From Kurthia sibirica (GTDB lineage: Bacteria > Bacillota > Bacilli > Bacillales_A > Planococcaceae), in assembly GCF_003143975.1 (NCBI RefSeq), contig NZ_QFVR01000008.1, positions 89,051-153,050 on the forward strand: a DNA stretch of 64,000 bases, written 5' to 3'. This document shows, piece by piece, positions 37,235 to 47,206 of the stretch. Position 1 is the first letter of the stretch, and every line of letters starts with the position of its first letter. The notes under the pieces are model-generated. The model had not been told where the DNA came from. It ran no database searches and worked only from the letters and a program-made list of their open reading frames with translations. The position numbers and the translations under genes are program-made.

Positions 37235-38869
37235 ATGTCAATTTTAGTTGGTGGCGCTTGGCCCTATGCAAATGGATCACTACATTTGGGTCATATCGCC
37301 GCATTATTGCCTGGTGACATTATTGCTCGTTATTATCGTTTAAAAGGTGAAGATGTTCTGTATGTATCTGGTAGCGACTGCAATGGAACGCCTATTTCCA
37401 TTCGAGCGAAACAAGAACATACCACTGTACAAGCAATCGCAGATCACTACCACGCAGAGTTTGTTGATAGTTTTGCAAAGCTTGGTTTCAGCTATGATCT
37501 GTATACCCGCACAGACGCACAACATCATCATGAGAACGTTAAAGCAATTTTTTTACAACTTTTAGAAAATGGGTATCTTTATAAAAAAACAATTCAACAG
37601 GCGTATTGTATAACTGATCAACAATTTTTACCGGATCGCTTCGTCGTTGGTATCTGTCCGAATTGTGGTGCGCATGCACGAGGTGATCAATGTGATAATT
37701 GTGGGCAAATAATAGACCCTATAGATTTAATTGATCGTAAATGCACAATTTGTGGCAATGAACCCGAATTTAGAAACACAGAACATTTTTATTATGCTTT
37801 CAGTCAATTTTCACAAGAAATTCAGCAACTTGTAAATCAGGCCAAAAAAGAAGGAACTTGGCGTGAAAATGCACTCCATCTTACGCAGCGTTATTTGAAT
37901 GAAGGTATTCCTGATCGGGCAGTTACAAGAGACCTACCAAATGGCATTGATGTACCTGTCGATGGTTTTGAAGGTAAAAAAATCTATGTTTGGATTGAAG
38001 CAGTGGCGGGTTATTATAGTGCTTCATTGGAATGGGCGAAGCAACACCATACCTCTGCACAAGCATTTTGGAGTGAAGATACAACAGCCTACTATGTACA
38101 TGGGAAAGACAATATCCCCTTTCATACGATTATTTGGCCAGCCATCTTAATGGGACTAAACAACAAAGGACTTCCCCGTCATATTATTTCAAATGAATAC
38201 TTAACTTTAGAAAAACAAAAACTGTCCACGAGTAAAAATTGGGCTGTTTGGGTGCCCGATTTCCTAGAACGTTATCATCCAGATTCATTACGCTATTTCT
38301 TAACGATTAATGCACCCGAAAACCGGGATGCTGATTTTTCATGGCGTGAGTTTATTTATAGTCATAATAGTGAATTGCTCGGTACATTTGCTAACTTCGT
38401 CAATCGTAATTTGAAATTCATCGACCAATCTTTTGCTGGTCAAATACCGCAAGCAACTATAGATAGTCAAATGCGCAATGCTGTGAAATCATTGTATGCT
38501 ATAGTAGGTAGCTTGATAGAAAATGGCCAAACAAAACAAGCACTCGAAGCAATATTCGACCTAATTCGTGACAGTAATCGTTATTTTGATGCTGAAAAAC
38601 CATGGATTACAGTGAAGGATAACCCAGCAGCTTGTGAAATAACACTTGCGACATCGGTTTATATTATAGAGAATCTTAGTCAATTACTTGAACCATTTCT
38701 CCCCTTCTCCTGTGTAGCTATTCGCAATATGCTTGCTTTACCTCCAGCAAGTTGGCAAGAAATTGTGACTTTATCACATCAAACGCATCAGACAAAGCCT
38801 TTATATAGTCGTATTCCTCTCGAAGAAATCGACAATGAATTAGCAAAACTACAACAAAATCATCAATAA
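37235..38869 (+). CDS. metG: Methionyl-tRNA synthetase, short KLSTS type
   Basis: Charges tRNA-Met. The class I motif HLGH is in [11 protein letters not shown]; the second motif is KLSTSKNW rather than KMSKS. A four-Cys zinc knuckle is CPNCG ... CDNCG ... CTICG. At 544 residues it lacks the C-terminal EMAP-type tRNA-binding domain of the usual Bacillus MetRS. This form is known in some Firmicutes as a second MetRS beside the housekeeping one. GGAGGAG precedes the ATG and a T-box controls it. Confidence 0.93.
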   Translation: MSILVGGAWPYANGSLHLGHIAALLPGDIIARYYRLKGEDVLYVSGSDCNGTPISIRAKQEHTTVQAIADHYHAEFVDSFAKLGFSYDLYTRTDAQHHHENVKAIFLQLLENGYLYKKTIQQAYCITDQQFLPDRFVVGICPNCGAHARGDQCDNCGQIIDPIDLIDRKCTICGNEPEFRNTEHFYYAFSQFSQEIQQLVNQAKKEGTWRENALHLTQRYLNEGIPDRAVTRDLPNGIDVPVDGFEGKKIYVWIEAVAGYYSASLEWAKQHHTSAQAFWSEDTTAYYVHGKDNIPFHTIIWPAILMGLNNKGLPRHIISNEYLTLEKQKLSTSKNWAVWVPDFLERYHPDSLRYFLTINAPENRDADFSWREFIYSHNSELLGTFANFVNRNLKFIDQSFAGQIPQATIDSQMRNAVKSLYAIVGSLIENGQTKQALEAIFDLIRDSNRYFDAEKPWITVKDNPAACEITLATSVYIIENLSQLLEPFLPFSCVAIRNMLALPPASWQEIVTLSHQTHQTKPLYSRIPLEEIDNELAKLQQNHQ

Positions 38870-38870
38870 A

Positions 38871-38919
38871 TAAAAAACCTTCATCGTCCCTATATACAAT
38901 AAGGGCGACGAAGGTTTTT
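38871..38919. terminator. Bidirectional terminator
   Basis: AACCTTC(A)TCGTCCC ... GGGCGACGAAGGTT with flanking A- and T-runs; it serves metG and the convergent ABC-F gene. Confidence 0.9.
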
Positions 38920-38925
38920 TCGTTA

Positions 38926-40584
38926 TTAACTTGTACTACTTTGTAACGCCAATTGTTGATTTTCAGCTTTTTTATCTACATAATCATCATAATTACCATA
39001 GTATCCTTTAATGCCTTCAGCTGTTAGATCATAGATTTTATTCGCTAATTTATTAACAAAATAACGATCATGCGAAATAAATAATAATGTACCATCAAAT
39101 GCATCAAATGCTGTTTCTAAAATATCTTTACTAAATAAGTCTAGATGGTTTGTCGGTTCATCAATTACCATCATATTTGCCTCAAGTAGCATTAGTTTCG
39201 CTAAAGCAACACGTGCTTTTTCTCCACCGCTTAACGCACTAACTTCTTTATGAATATCATCTTCAAGGAAGAGGAAACTCCCTAAAACTGCACGTATTTT
39301 CGCTTCTTCCACAGTAGGGAAATCATCCCATACTTCATTGAAAATTGTTTTTTCAGGGTGTAGTGTCAACTGTTCTTGATCATAATAACCAATCGTCACA
39401 CCTTCGCCCCAAGTAATCATGCCGTTTTCAAGCGCTCTACGATTGACTAATGTTTTAAGTAATGTTGATTTTCCGACACCATTATCACCAATTAAACCAA
39501 TGCGGTCACCACGTTCAAGTTCAAAGTTGATATTTTCAACTATCGGTACTTTAATACCATCTTTCATCACAAGTAAATCAACCTGTTTCACTGTCAACAC
39601 ATGACGATGGGAGGGTTTTTTCGCTGAGAAAACCATTCTAGAGCGTTTTAAATCTTTTAAAGGCTCATCTATTAATTCCATGCGTTCAATTTGCTTACGT
39701 TTGTTTTTTGCACTTTTCGAAGAACTTGCTGAAGCAATATTACGCACAACATAGTCTTCCATTTGTTTTAGTTGTTCTTGTTGCATTTCATATTTTTTCG
39801 TTTGCAACTCACGATTGGTCTCTTTTTGCTCCACAAATGATGAATAATTACCTACATAACGCGTCGCAGTAGTTCTCTCAACATCGTAAATAATCGTCAC
39901 GAGGGAATCAAGGAAATAACGGTCATGCGACACAACAACAATTGTACCCGTATAACTTTTTAAATACGTTTCTAACCACGCTAATGTTTTGAAATCTAAA
40001 TGGTTCGTCGGTTCATCTAACATCAATAGATTGGGTTCTTGTAATAGAATTTTAGCAAGAGCAAGACGTGTTTTTTGACCTCCACTCAGGTCTTTAATTA
40101 CCGTATTTGTAGACATATCCTCAAAGCCCATGCCTTGGAGAATACCGCGGATTTTTGTATCAATTTCATAGCCGCCCTCCTGCACGAAATACTCCGATTT
40201 TTCAGCATAACGAGCCATTACTTGCTCATACTGTTCAGCATCTTCCATCAGTGAAACATCGCCCATTTGTTCTTCTAGTTCACGCAATTGCTGTTCTATT
40301 TTCAATAATGGTTCAAAGACACTTTTCATCTCTGACCAAATCGTTTCTTCGATTCGCAGACCACTATTTTGACGTAAATAGCCCATCTTCGTACCTTTTT
40401 TCATGTGAATTTCACCGCTATCGAATTCTAAATCTTTTGCGATTATTTTGAGTAATGTTGATTTACCAGCACCATTTACACCAACGATTGCTACGCGTTC
40501 CCCTTCTTCAATTTTCATAGAAACGCCTGATAATACCGTGTCATTGGTGAAAGTTTTTGTTATATCATTTAATTGTAATAGCAT
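38926..40584 (-). CDS. ABC-F family ATPase (YdiF-like)
   Basis: The 552-residue soluble protein has two ABC modules and no membrane helices, so it acts on ribosomes rather than as a transporter. Module 1 has GVNGAGKSTLLK, LSGGQKTRLALAK and LMLDEPTNHLD. Module 2 has GDNGVGKSTLLK, LSGGEKARVALAK and MVIDEPTNHLD. A charged linker between them (about residues 240-310) is the P-site interaction motif. The closest match in character is YdiF, but the C-terminal coiled-coil of YdiF is absent. Confidence 0.92.
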   Translation of the reverse strand: MLLQLNDITKTFTNDTVLSGVSMKIEEGERVAIVGVNGAGKSTLLKIIAKDLEFDSGEIHMKKGTKMGYLRQNSGLRIEETIWSEMKSVFEPLLKIEQQLRELEEQMGDVSLMEDAEQYEQVMARYAEKSEYFVQEGGYEIDTKIRGILQGMGFEDMSTNTVIKDLSGGQKTRLALAKILLQEPNLLMLDEPTNHLDFKTLAWLETYLKSYTGTIVVVSHDRYFLDSLVTIIYDVERTTATRYVGNYSSFVEQKETNRELQTKKYEMQQEQLKQMEDYVVRNIASASSSKSAKNKRKQIERMELIDEPLKDLKRSRMVFSAKKPSHRHVLTVKQVDLLVMKDGIKVPIVENINFELERGDRIGLIGDNGVGKSTLLKTLVNRRALENGMITWGEGVTIGYYDQEQLTLHPEKTIFNEVWDDFPTVEEAKIRAVLGSFLFLEDDIHKEVSALSGGEKARVALAKLMLLEANMMVIDEPTNHLDLFSKDILETAFDAFDGTLLFISHDRYFVNKLANKIYDLTAEGIKGYYGNYDDYVDKKAENQQLALQSSTS

Positions 40585-40630
40585 CTAATCCACTTTTCTG
40601 TTGTTTATTTTCACTGACCACATAGAAAAA

Positions 40631-40652
40631 GACATCGGAATAAACCGATGCC
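40631..40652 (-). terminator. Terminator of the gene at 40765
   Basis: GGCATCGG-TTTATT-CCGATGTC followed by TTTTTC on the minus strand. Confidence 0.8.
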
Positions 40653-40764
40653 TCCATGTAGAAAGTATACGTTCATTTGCTCATATGCCAAGATTAGTAA
40701 TCAATCATGTCATAGTCGAATAGTATAAAGTGTACTACAATTCACGATAAAAAGCGAATTCCTT

Positions 40765-41226
40765 TCAAGTCAATTCTAGCTGTCTTAGAATATTCGTTAA
40801 TTTATGTAGTGATTGCTTTAACTCTCGTCGTTGTTTTACTTGCTTATTAGATGCCACATCTACAACAGAATCAAATTTTTCACCATTTTTAAAATGAAAT
40901 TCATATGTTACATAGCCGACATGTTTTTCAAAAATTTCATCGACCTGTTTTTCACTATAAACAGTGCCATCCTTTGTTTTTGAAAATACGACTGTTTGTT
41001 CTGCTGTGGCAATAATTTTTTCAATATCTTGTAATTGAAAAGTTTGATTTGCTGCACGACTAACAAATTCACCATCTTTTGTCACATAAAAATCCAAGCT
41101 ACCATTTGCATGTACAAAACCAACTTTCACTTGCGTATCAGCTGTATCATGTGGGCTCGTGCTTTGTAATTTTTTAATAAATAACGCTACGCTAATAATA
41201 ACGACGATGACGATGACAATATACAT
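40765..41226 (-). CDS. Membrane-anchored protein of unknown function
   Basis: The 153-residue protein has an N-terminal anchor MYIVIVIVVIISVALFI and an external or cytoplasmic domain of about 130 residues, ending in a helical RRELKQSLHKLTNILRQLEL. Strand-like VKVGFVHANGSLDFYVTKDG and VGYVTYEFHFKNGEKFDS are visible. No family recognised. AAAGGAG precedes the ATG. Confidence 0.7.
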   Translation of the reverse strand: MYIVIVIVVIISVALFIKKLQSTSPHDTADTQVKVGFVHANGSLDFYVTKDGEFVSRAANQTFQLQDIEKIIATAEQTVVFSKTKDGTVYSEKQVDEIFEKHVGYVTYEFHFKNGEKFDSVVDVASNKQVKQRRELKQSLHKLTNILRQLELT

Positions 41227-41620
41227 TTTTCCAAACTCCTTTGTCTATGTATTATATGAATTGTACGCATAATTCTCCTATAATACAATAAAAATAGCGC
41301 ATCAACTTAAATATGCTTAACGAATTGCCCTTCACTGACGTGACAACTTCTTGCGTCATAAATATTTTTACGGACTGTCTACATTGACCAAACTTCTATG
41401 ATGAACCTTCCATGGTTATTTTTAGCTTACGTATATTCTTATTTGTCTAACTAGTATAATCATGGTCAGTCGTATAATTTATCCATGGCCATTCTCTGAT
41501 CTGTAACACTTTTCACCATTATCGGTTGCAATGATCCATTCAGATACCCTAGATTAAATCATCCTCTTATATTCTTAACTGGCATACATCCAAGATTTAC
41601 TGCCTCCATTACACGCTTGT
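41227..41620. other. Intergenic region, nothing recognised
   Basis: About 390 nt of AT-rich sequence. I see no open frame with a ribosome site, no strong hairpin and no repeat family member. Confidence 0.5.
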
Positions 41621-42262
41621 TCAAGATATTTTTTCAGTCGCTAATTTCACGCCAATCCCTACTAATACCACAGCTGTTAACTTATTAAAAATAACTTGAA
41701 TACGCTCTTGTAAAAACCATTTTCGAATAATAGTAATAATAAAAACAACTATACCTAACCACACGACTGCAATCATGATTAAGACAGTTGCTAACACAAT
41801 AAGCTGCATATTCACTGAATGACTTGGTTCAATAAACTGTGGCATCAGTGTCACATAGAGTAATAGTGTTTTGGGGTTCAGTAAATCTGTCGTTAAACCT
41901 TGCGTTAAGCAATTGAATGATTTATTTGAAAAGCGACCACCCCCTGGTTCTGGTTCTGCTACTGTCTGTAGTTGCATGTTTTGAGCTTTTGAGCGCCATG
42001 CTTGTATACCTAAATAGATTAAATAAGCTGCACCTAAATATTTAATTGCTAAAAAAATCACGACTGATTTAGCAATGATTGTCGCTAAACCTAATACTGC
42101 TAACGTCGTCCAAATAACCAATGCTAATACGATACCAATCATCGTAAATACACCTGCTTTTTTCCCATATGACAACGTATTTTTCAACACAAGTAATGAA
42201 TCCACCCCTGGAACCATTACAATCATCAACGCTACCAATGCAAACATCCAAATTTCATTCAT
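41621..42262 (-). CDS. LysE/RhtB family amino-acid exporter
   Basis: The 213-residue membrane protein has about six helices. The family signature MVPGVDSLLVLKNTLSYGKKAG is in the first loop, followed by AAYLIYLGIQAWRSK and LNPKTLLLYVTLMPQF. It probably exports amino acids or derivatives; the substrate is not predictable. Start ATG at 42262, after AAGGGG; the frame beyond is not coding. The usual cleaner motif PGPD/N reads PGVD here. Confidence 0.88.
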   Translation of the reverse strand: MNEIWMFALVALMIVMVPGVDSLLVLKNTLSYGKKAGVFTMIGIVLALVIWTTLAVLGLATIIAKSVVIFLAIKYLGAAYLIYLGIQAWRSKAQNMQLQTVAEPEPGGGRFSNKSFNCLTQGLTTDLLNPKTLLLYVTLMPQFIEPSHSVNMQLIVLATVLIMIAVVWLGIVVFIITIIRKWFLQERIQVIFNKLTAVVLVGIGVKLATEKIS

Positions 42263-42323
42263 CCTATGCACCCCTTCTATGCCATTATATAGCGTAGACA
42301 TGCATAATTATACTATTTTTAAA

Positions 42324-43118
42324 TTATTCTGATATTTCAACTCCACGATCATATTGAGCTAAAAAAGCATTATAGTATTTTATTTCTGCTTGTTTTCGCG
42401 CATTTGTCGCTTGTTGGATATGATTGAAACGCCCGAGCGCAATATTTCTACCCTTAAATCCGATATACGCCTGCCACTGATTACCTATTTTTGATACCCC
42501 ACGCACACCTGATTTATTGGCTTTCGATATTTTTTTTGAACGTATTTGTTCAATACATGTTCCATCTACAATCGTACGATAATCAATTTTTTTCAAACAA
42601 CCGCAACTGCGTGTGTGGCCATACTTTAAATTACGTGCAGATACGCTAACCGTCTCACCACAATCACATTGACATTCAATGCTATCTTTTTCTATATCGA
42701 TGCGTAGGACCGTCAATTTACCATAGAGTTCTCCAATCTCAAATTGCTTTTTATGCACGGATGAACCACAATGCGTCGTTTGTCCTCGTAATAAATTACG
42801 TGCAGATGCTAATTTTTCTTCCCCACAATTGCAGCGACAAAGCCATATAATAGACCCTTCTTTTGCACGTTTATCCGTTTTCTCAAACACTGTCAATTCT
42901 CCAAATGTCATGTCGAGTAAATCACGATAACGCTGACGGTTTTTTACTTCTAAACAACCACAGCTTTTCGTCCGACCCGATGATAAATTTGAATAATAGA
43001 CAATTTTTGAATGACCACAATCGCATAATACTTTTAATCGCAGTGTATTTTTTTCTCTAATTTCCGCTGTTACAACTAGCCGTCCATAGCGTTTTCCAAT
43101 ATAGTGTTTTTTCTTCAA
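42324..43118 (-). CDS. Zinc-ribbon triple repeat / AP2-domain protein
   Basis: The 264-residue protein has three copies of a ~50-residue unit: YGRLVV...LCDCGHSK...SCGC (residues 11-55), FGELTV...CRCNCGEEK...HCGSS (72-120) and YGKLTV...CQCDCGETV...SCGC (130-174). Each looks like a small zinc ribbon; the second has lost its final Cys. An AP2-like DNA-binding domain follows (about 205-255: SGVRGVSKIGNQWQAYIGF, RFNHIQQATNARKQAEI). Such parts are common in phage homing endonucleases, but no nuclease motif is present. TTG start behind AGGAGGAG. Confidence 0.75.
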   Translation of the reverse strand: MKKKHYIGKRYGRLVVTAEIREKNTLRLKVLCDCGHSKIVYYSNLSSGRTKSCGCLEVKNRQRYRDLLDMTFGELTVFEKTDKRAKEGSIIWLCRCNCGEEKLASARNLLRGQTTHCGSSVHKKQFEIGELYGKLTVLRIDIEKDSIECQCDCGETVSVSARNLKYGHTRSCGCLKKIDYRTIVDGTCIEQIRSKKISKANKSGVRGVSKIGNQWQAYIGFKGRNIALGRFNHIQQATNARKQAEIKYYNAFLAQYDRGVEISE

Positions 43119-43363
43119 TCCCTTCAGCTCCTCCTATACTTCATGAAAATAAGTATAAATCGAAAGGCTTATGCTAAATTATCATTAAATTGACTAATAA
43201 TTTAAAAAATTACTAAACCTTATTACTGATAGCTTTGTGTGGGTGATTGTCAATTTCCGTAACAGTTTTAGCAAATTATGAAGTGCTACATATCTTGTAA
43301 CAACGATACAAGCTCTATAGAATCAATCGTAGGAACCGAAAGTTTTTTGAAGGAGAAGAGTTT

Positions 43364-44848
43364 ATGAATCATTTTTTTCTTACGGATAAAGAGTTATTAC
43401 AATATGACTTATTTAAACACTTATTATTGGATTCACATGAAACAAGCTTCATTCATCTCTCTGAACATTTACAATCCGATCAGCGGACGATGAAACGCTA
43501 TGTGAAATATTTACAGGAAGATTGCGCAAACCTCTTCCAAGAAAATATTATTTTCGAAGTAACAAAAGACTATGTGAAATTAACAAAAAACAAAGATTTC
43601 AGCAAAGCTTATTATTTACATTCATTAAATCACTCCTATAAAATAGCGAGTTCAAGCTTTGCCCTTTTTCATTTTTTGATTCATTCAAAAGATACATCAA
43701 TTATTGATATATCTGAAAAAATCCATTTGAGTACCGCACAAGTTTATCGTTTAATCCATTCTTTAAATAAAATGATGGGTCCTTTTAATGTGAAAATTTC
43801 TTTAAAAGCATCAAATGGCTATTTAGTTGGTGAAGAAACGGCCATTCGCTATTTACTATTTTACTTAGCCGTCTATGAATTAAATCATATGGAAGATCCA
43901 TTCCATTTAAATTCACTGAACTTACCAGCAATGACTTCATTACCTGAACACCGAAAAATGACGAAGCAAACAGCGAGTATTTGTCATTACATGCTACAAA
44001 TTATTCAATGGCGTGTACATGTAAAGGGTGCTGCACTCGATTTAGAGCAATCTGTTGTCAAGGAACTAACTAATTTTACGGCATCAAATTTTTTAGATGA
44101 GTTTTTTATAACACAACTGGCTCACTATGATAGTAATATAATTTTTTGTGAAACGAAGTTTAGTGCCTTATTATTTCAACAATTTTTACCAAGTATTTAT
44201 TCTGATGATGAAAAAATCCAATTTTATAATCATTTTGATAAATATGAATTTCGAAATTTTTCGACAGCACGCTTTATCATCGACCATTTTGCGCAGAGCT
44301 ACGAATTAACAATTTCACCAAAGCTACTACCTCTTTATTATTATCAACTGACATTAATAATGACACAGCTCAAGACTTTTTCACTCGACTTGATTCCAAT
44401 GATGGAATATCGCCATAATCGAGGTGGTCAATCTTCAGTAGATAATAATTTTGTTCATAGTAGGCAACAGATCATTTTACTATTACAATCATGGTCACAA
44501 ATCCAATTATCAAAAGAACAAATTATGTATGTAAGTCAATTTTTACTATTTGTCCATACACAATGTAGTGGACGTAAAAAAGTCCGTATTTTTTTAGATA
44601 TTCAGCATGGTTTTAGCAATGCACGTATCATTAAAAACTTCGTGCAAACGGTCTTCTCTGAAAATAGTGTCGATTTTGTCTTAGATGCGTCATGTGCCCA
44701 TGTAATTGTTACAGACTATGATTTTAGTGCACCTCATTCTTCTAGAACCTACTATTTTGCAGATCCGCAAGAACAAAGCTGTTGGGATAATCTTTTAAAA
44801 TGTTTATTGGAGGTTGAGCTTGAAATTAATGATTTTCAAATTCATTGA
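43364..44848 (+). CDS. Mga/AtxA-like transcription regulator
   Basis: The 494-residue protein has two N-terminal helix-turn-helix units (about residues 25-50, FIHLSEHLQSDQRTMKRYVKYL, and 110-140, IIDISEKIHLSTAQVYRLIHSL). A long central helical part resembling PTS-regulated domains follows. The C-terminal segment (KKVRIFLDIQHGFSNARIIKNF) resembles the EIIB-like end of Mga-family regulators. Behind GAAGGAGAAG. Targets unknown; it may regulate neighbours or a surface protein. Confidence 0.78.
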   Translation: MNHFFLTDKELLQYDLFKHLLLDSHETSFIHLSEHLQSDQRTMKRYVKYLQEDCANLFQENIIFEVTKDYVKLTKNKDFSKAYYLHSLNHSYKIASSSFALFHFLIHSKDTSIIDISEKIHLSTAQVYRLIHSLNKMMGPFNVKISLKASNGYLVGEETAIRYLLFYLAVYELNHMEDPFHLNSLNLPAMTSLPEHRKMTKQTASICHYMLQIIQWRVHVKGAALDLEQSVVKELTNFTASNFLDEFFITQLAHYDSNIIFCETKFSALLFQQFLPSIYSDDEKIQFYNHFDKYEFRNFSTARFIIDHFAQSYELTISPKLLPLYYYQLTLIMTQLKTFSLDLIPMMEYRHNRGGQSSVDNNFVHSRQQIILLLQSWSQIQLSKEQIMYVSQFLLFVHTQCSGRKKVRIFLDIQHGFSNARIIKNFVQTVFSENSVDFVLDASCAHVIVTDYDFSAPHSSRTYYFADPQEQSCWDNLLKCLLEVELEINDFQIH

Positions 44849-44857
44849 TTACGGGGG

Positions 44858-44895
44858 TGATGTGATTTGTTTCTTTCAAATCACATCATTTTTTC
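44858..44895 (+). terminator. Terminator of the Mga-like gene
   Basis: TGATGTGATTTG-TTTCTTT-CAAATCACATCA followed by TTTTTTC. Confidence 0.9.
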
Positions 44896-44928
44896 TATGC
44901 ATTTCTTTCACAGAAAAAGGATCATCCC

Positions 44929-45801
44929 CTATGTAAATTCACATACATTTCGTTTGAATACATTTTTATGCGTACGCCATTCTAGTAGGCCATGTGAATA
45001 ACTCCACCGAAAGCTACTCACAATAATCAGTTGGTATTTTCCTGCATCTGTATCGCCTTTATATTCCTCAATTGCGATTGCTTTTGGTAGCGTGACACCT
45101 GACACTAATTGTTGTTCTGCGACTTGATCAAAACGACGAATAACAGTTGAACTAGCTGTCCCCATTTTCTCAGCAACTGATTTAAATGTAGGTGATTTAA
45201 CACATAGCATTTGAATCGCTTGATGCCATTCTTTTGAAAAGCGTTGATCACGTTCAATAAAAGAAGTTTTTTCTGAAAAACGTTTTCCACAAGAACAGAC
45301 ATAGCGCCGACGCTTATAATACAAAACTGTAAGTCATTCAAACCATTTTAAATGGTTCATTTTTTGTATGCGATCAATCATGTACTTTCGAAGTAATGGA
45401 CTGACAAGCTGGACAAATAGGTGAACGCTTCGGCATTTCTATAAAAAGAGCATACTTGCCCTCAATTTCTTCAACTTTTGTGACTAAAACATCTTTTAAT
45501 CCTAGGATAGTCATGATGGACTTCATATAGCATAGCTCACCTTTCTACTCTTACTTATTATGCAGCATTTTAAGTATAGAAGATTGGGTGAACCTGTGCT
45601 TTTTTCTGTCTATTTTTAGGTATGTTTATCATGATTAAAAGAAATGGCGAGGACTCCTGCCGAAAAACAAGTAGTACGCAATCCTTTATTTTCACCTACG
45701 GTGAAAATAAATAGGGCGTTACTTGTCGGCGGAAAGCTCTCGCTATGTCTAATTGTCTAAAACATGAATGGTTTTAATACCCCAACATATATAATAGAAC
45801 C
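44929..45801 (-). pseudogene. ISL3-family transposase relic 2
   Basis: The terminus GGTTCTATTATATATGTTGG is at 45801. The transposase begins near 45523 (MKSIMTILGLKDVLVTK, zinc pair CPAC), then breaks: one extra base at CATGATTGATCGC relative to relics 1 and 3, and a TGA in WFE-LTV. The frame at 45324-44929 continues with the zinc-finger RRYVCSCGKRFSEKTSF, the HTH FKSVAEKMGTASSTVIRRF and the first catalytic Asp region IEEYKGDTDAGKYQLI. It is then cut off. Confidence 0.8.
45647..45743. repeat. 97-bp GC palindrome inserted in the ISL3 relic
   Basis: The left arm GCGAGGACTCCTGCCG ... TTTATTTTCACC and the right arm GGTGAAAATAAAT ... CGGCGGAAAGCTCTCGC are nearly complementary over about 45 bp each. 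Relics 1 and 3 lack this block at the same place. It belongs to the ACTCCTGCGGGAA/GCGGAAAGC intergenic repeat family of Bacillaceae and relatives. Confidence 0.75.
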
Positions 45802-45804
45802 AAA

Positions 45805-45846
45805 ATAAGGCACTCTCCATTCTAAATAGAATGAAGAGTGCCTTAT
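45805..45846 (-). terminator. Terminator of the zur-znu operon
   Basis: AAGGCACTCT ... AGAGTGCCTT hairpin with inner ATTCTA/TAGAAT pairing, followed by ATTTTGG on the minus strand. Confidence 0.8.
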
Positions 45847-45920
45847 GTTTGATTGAAAAACTAAACTTCCATAAAAAGCGAAAGTTTTTCAGTGCCCTCG
45901 TGTTGAAGAAGGTAGTTTTC

Positions 45921-46340
45921 TTAATTTGCAGTCATACAATTTGGGCATTTTCCATAAATCTCGAATTTATGTTCACCAATTTCATACCCGGGTAGCTGTT
46001 CATAAATGAGTTCCATTGGACAATGATGAACTTCTTTAATATGACCACAAACCATGCAGATGAAATGGTGGTGATGATGCTCAGTTTCGCAATGCATACG
46101 GAAATGTCTTTCTCCTGTTAGCTCTGTTTCTTCTAAAATACCAACTTCTACGAAGGTCGAAAGATTACGATAAATTGTATCATAACTCATACCTGGATAA
46201 TCTTTTTTCATAACGAGCAGTAAATCCTTAGCGGTTAAATACTTGTCTGTTCGCTCAAACATATCTAATATTTGCTCTCTTTTATCCGTTTTTTTAAAAC
46301 CGCTCTCTTTTAAAATTTCCCATGCTTTTGTTATATTCAT
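45921..46340 (-). CDS. zur: Zinc uptake regulator (Fur family)
   Basis: The 139-residue repressor blocks zinc uptake genes when Zn is bound. It has a winged helix (residues about 15-75, with GMSYDTIYRNLSTFVEVGIL) and a regulatory domain with metal sites HCETEHHHHHF and structural CMVCGH ... CPNC. The Zur assignment rests on its operon with znuB and znuC and on the Zur-type operator at 47994; Fur itself could look similar in sequence. Confidence 0.9.
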   Translation of the reverse strand: MNITKAWEILKESGFKKTDKREQILDMFERTDKYLTAKDLLLVMKKDYPGMSYDTIYRNLSTFVEVGILEETELTGERHFRMHCETEHHHHHFICMVCGHIKEVHHCPMELIYEQLPGYEIGEHKFEIYGKCPNCMTAN

Positions 46341-46360
46341 CGAATCTCACGACTCCTCTC

Positions 46361-47206
46361 TTAACGCGCGCGTACAGCTAAAATAATTTTTTTACTAATA
46401 AGTACAATCAATAATATTATAATCGACGTTACTACGATTGTCCCACCCGGAGCAAGGTTTAAGTAGAAAGCTGACACCAACCCAACAATGACTGCCAATT
46501 CTCCAAATATAATGGAATAAAGGATTGTTTGTTTAAAACTTTTCGCCATGCGTATTGCTGCTGCCACTGGTAATGTAATCAATGATGACACCAGTAGAAT
46601 ACCAACAATCCGCATTGACGCTGCAATAACCAATGCCGTAATTAACATAAATAACGTATGTACGACTTTCGTTGGTAAACCACTTGCTTGTGCATACTCA
46701 TCATCAAATGACAACACGAATAATTCTTTATATAACAAGTAGATAAATGCAGTGACAATAACCGCAATACCAATGACAATATATAAATCTTGACGACTTA
46801 CGGCCGATACTGAACCAAATAAATAACTGAATAGATCTGTGCTAAAACCTTGTGCTAAAGAGATGAATATGGCACTCATTCCAAGACCAGCCGACATGAT
46901 GATAGGGATTGCTAACTCTTCAAAATGTTTATAGAGGCGGCGTAATCTTTCAATCAGTACCGAACCACCAACTGCTGCTACAATACCTAGATAAAGCGGA
47001 TTTAATGTTGCGAGACCGATGAAGCTTTGACTTAAATATAAGCTGCCAGCAATACCAGCTAATGTGACATGTGACAAGGCGTCTGCTATTAAAGAAAGGC
47101 GGCGTACAACGATAAAAACACCTAATAATGGGGCGATGAAACCGATAATAATACCAGCTAAAAAGGCATTTTGTAAAAACTCATATTGAAAGATTGAGGA
47201 AATCAT
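46361..47206 (-). CDS. znuB: Zinc ABC transporter permease
   Basis: The 281-residue ABC-3 family permease has eight or nine helices. Characteristic RRLSLIADALSHVTLAGIA is near residue 35 and LPTKVVHTLFMLITALVIA is near residue 180. The start overlaps the znuC stop by 4 nt (ATGA), implying translational coupling. No substrate-binding lipoprotein gene (znuA/adcA) lies in the window, so it must be elsewhere. Confidence 0.92.
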   Translation of the reverse strand: MISSIFQYEFLQNAFLAGIIIGFIAPLLGVFIVVRRLSLIADALSHVTLAGIAGSLYLSQSFIGLATLNPLYLGIVAAVGGSVLIERLRRLYKHFEELAIPIIMSAGLGMSAIFISLAQGFSTDLFSYLFGSVSAVSRQDLYIVIGIAVIVTAFIYLLYKELFVLSFDDEYAQASGLPTKVVHTLFMLITALVIAASMRIVGILLVSSLITLPVAAAIRMAKSFKQTILYSIIFGELAVIVGLVSAFYLNLAPGGTIVVTSIIILLIVLISKKIILAVRAR

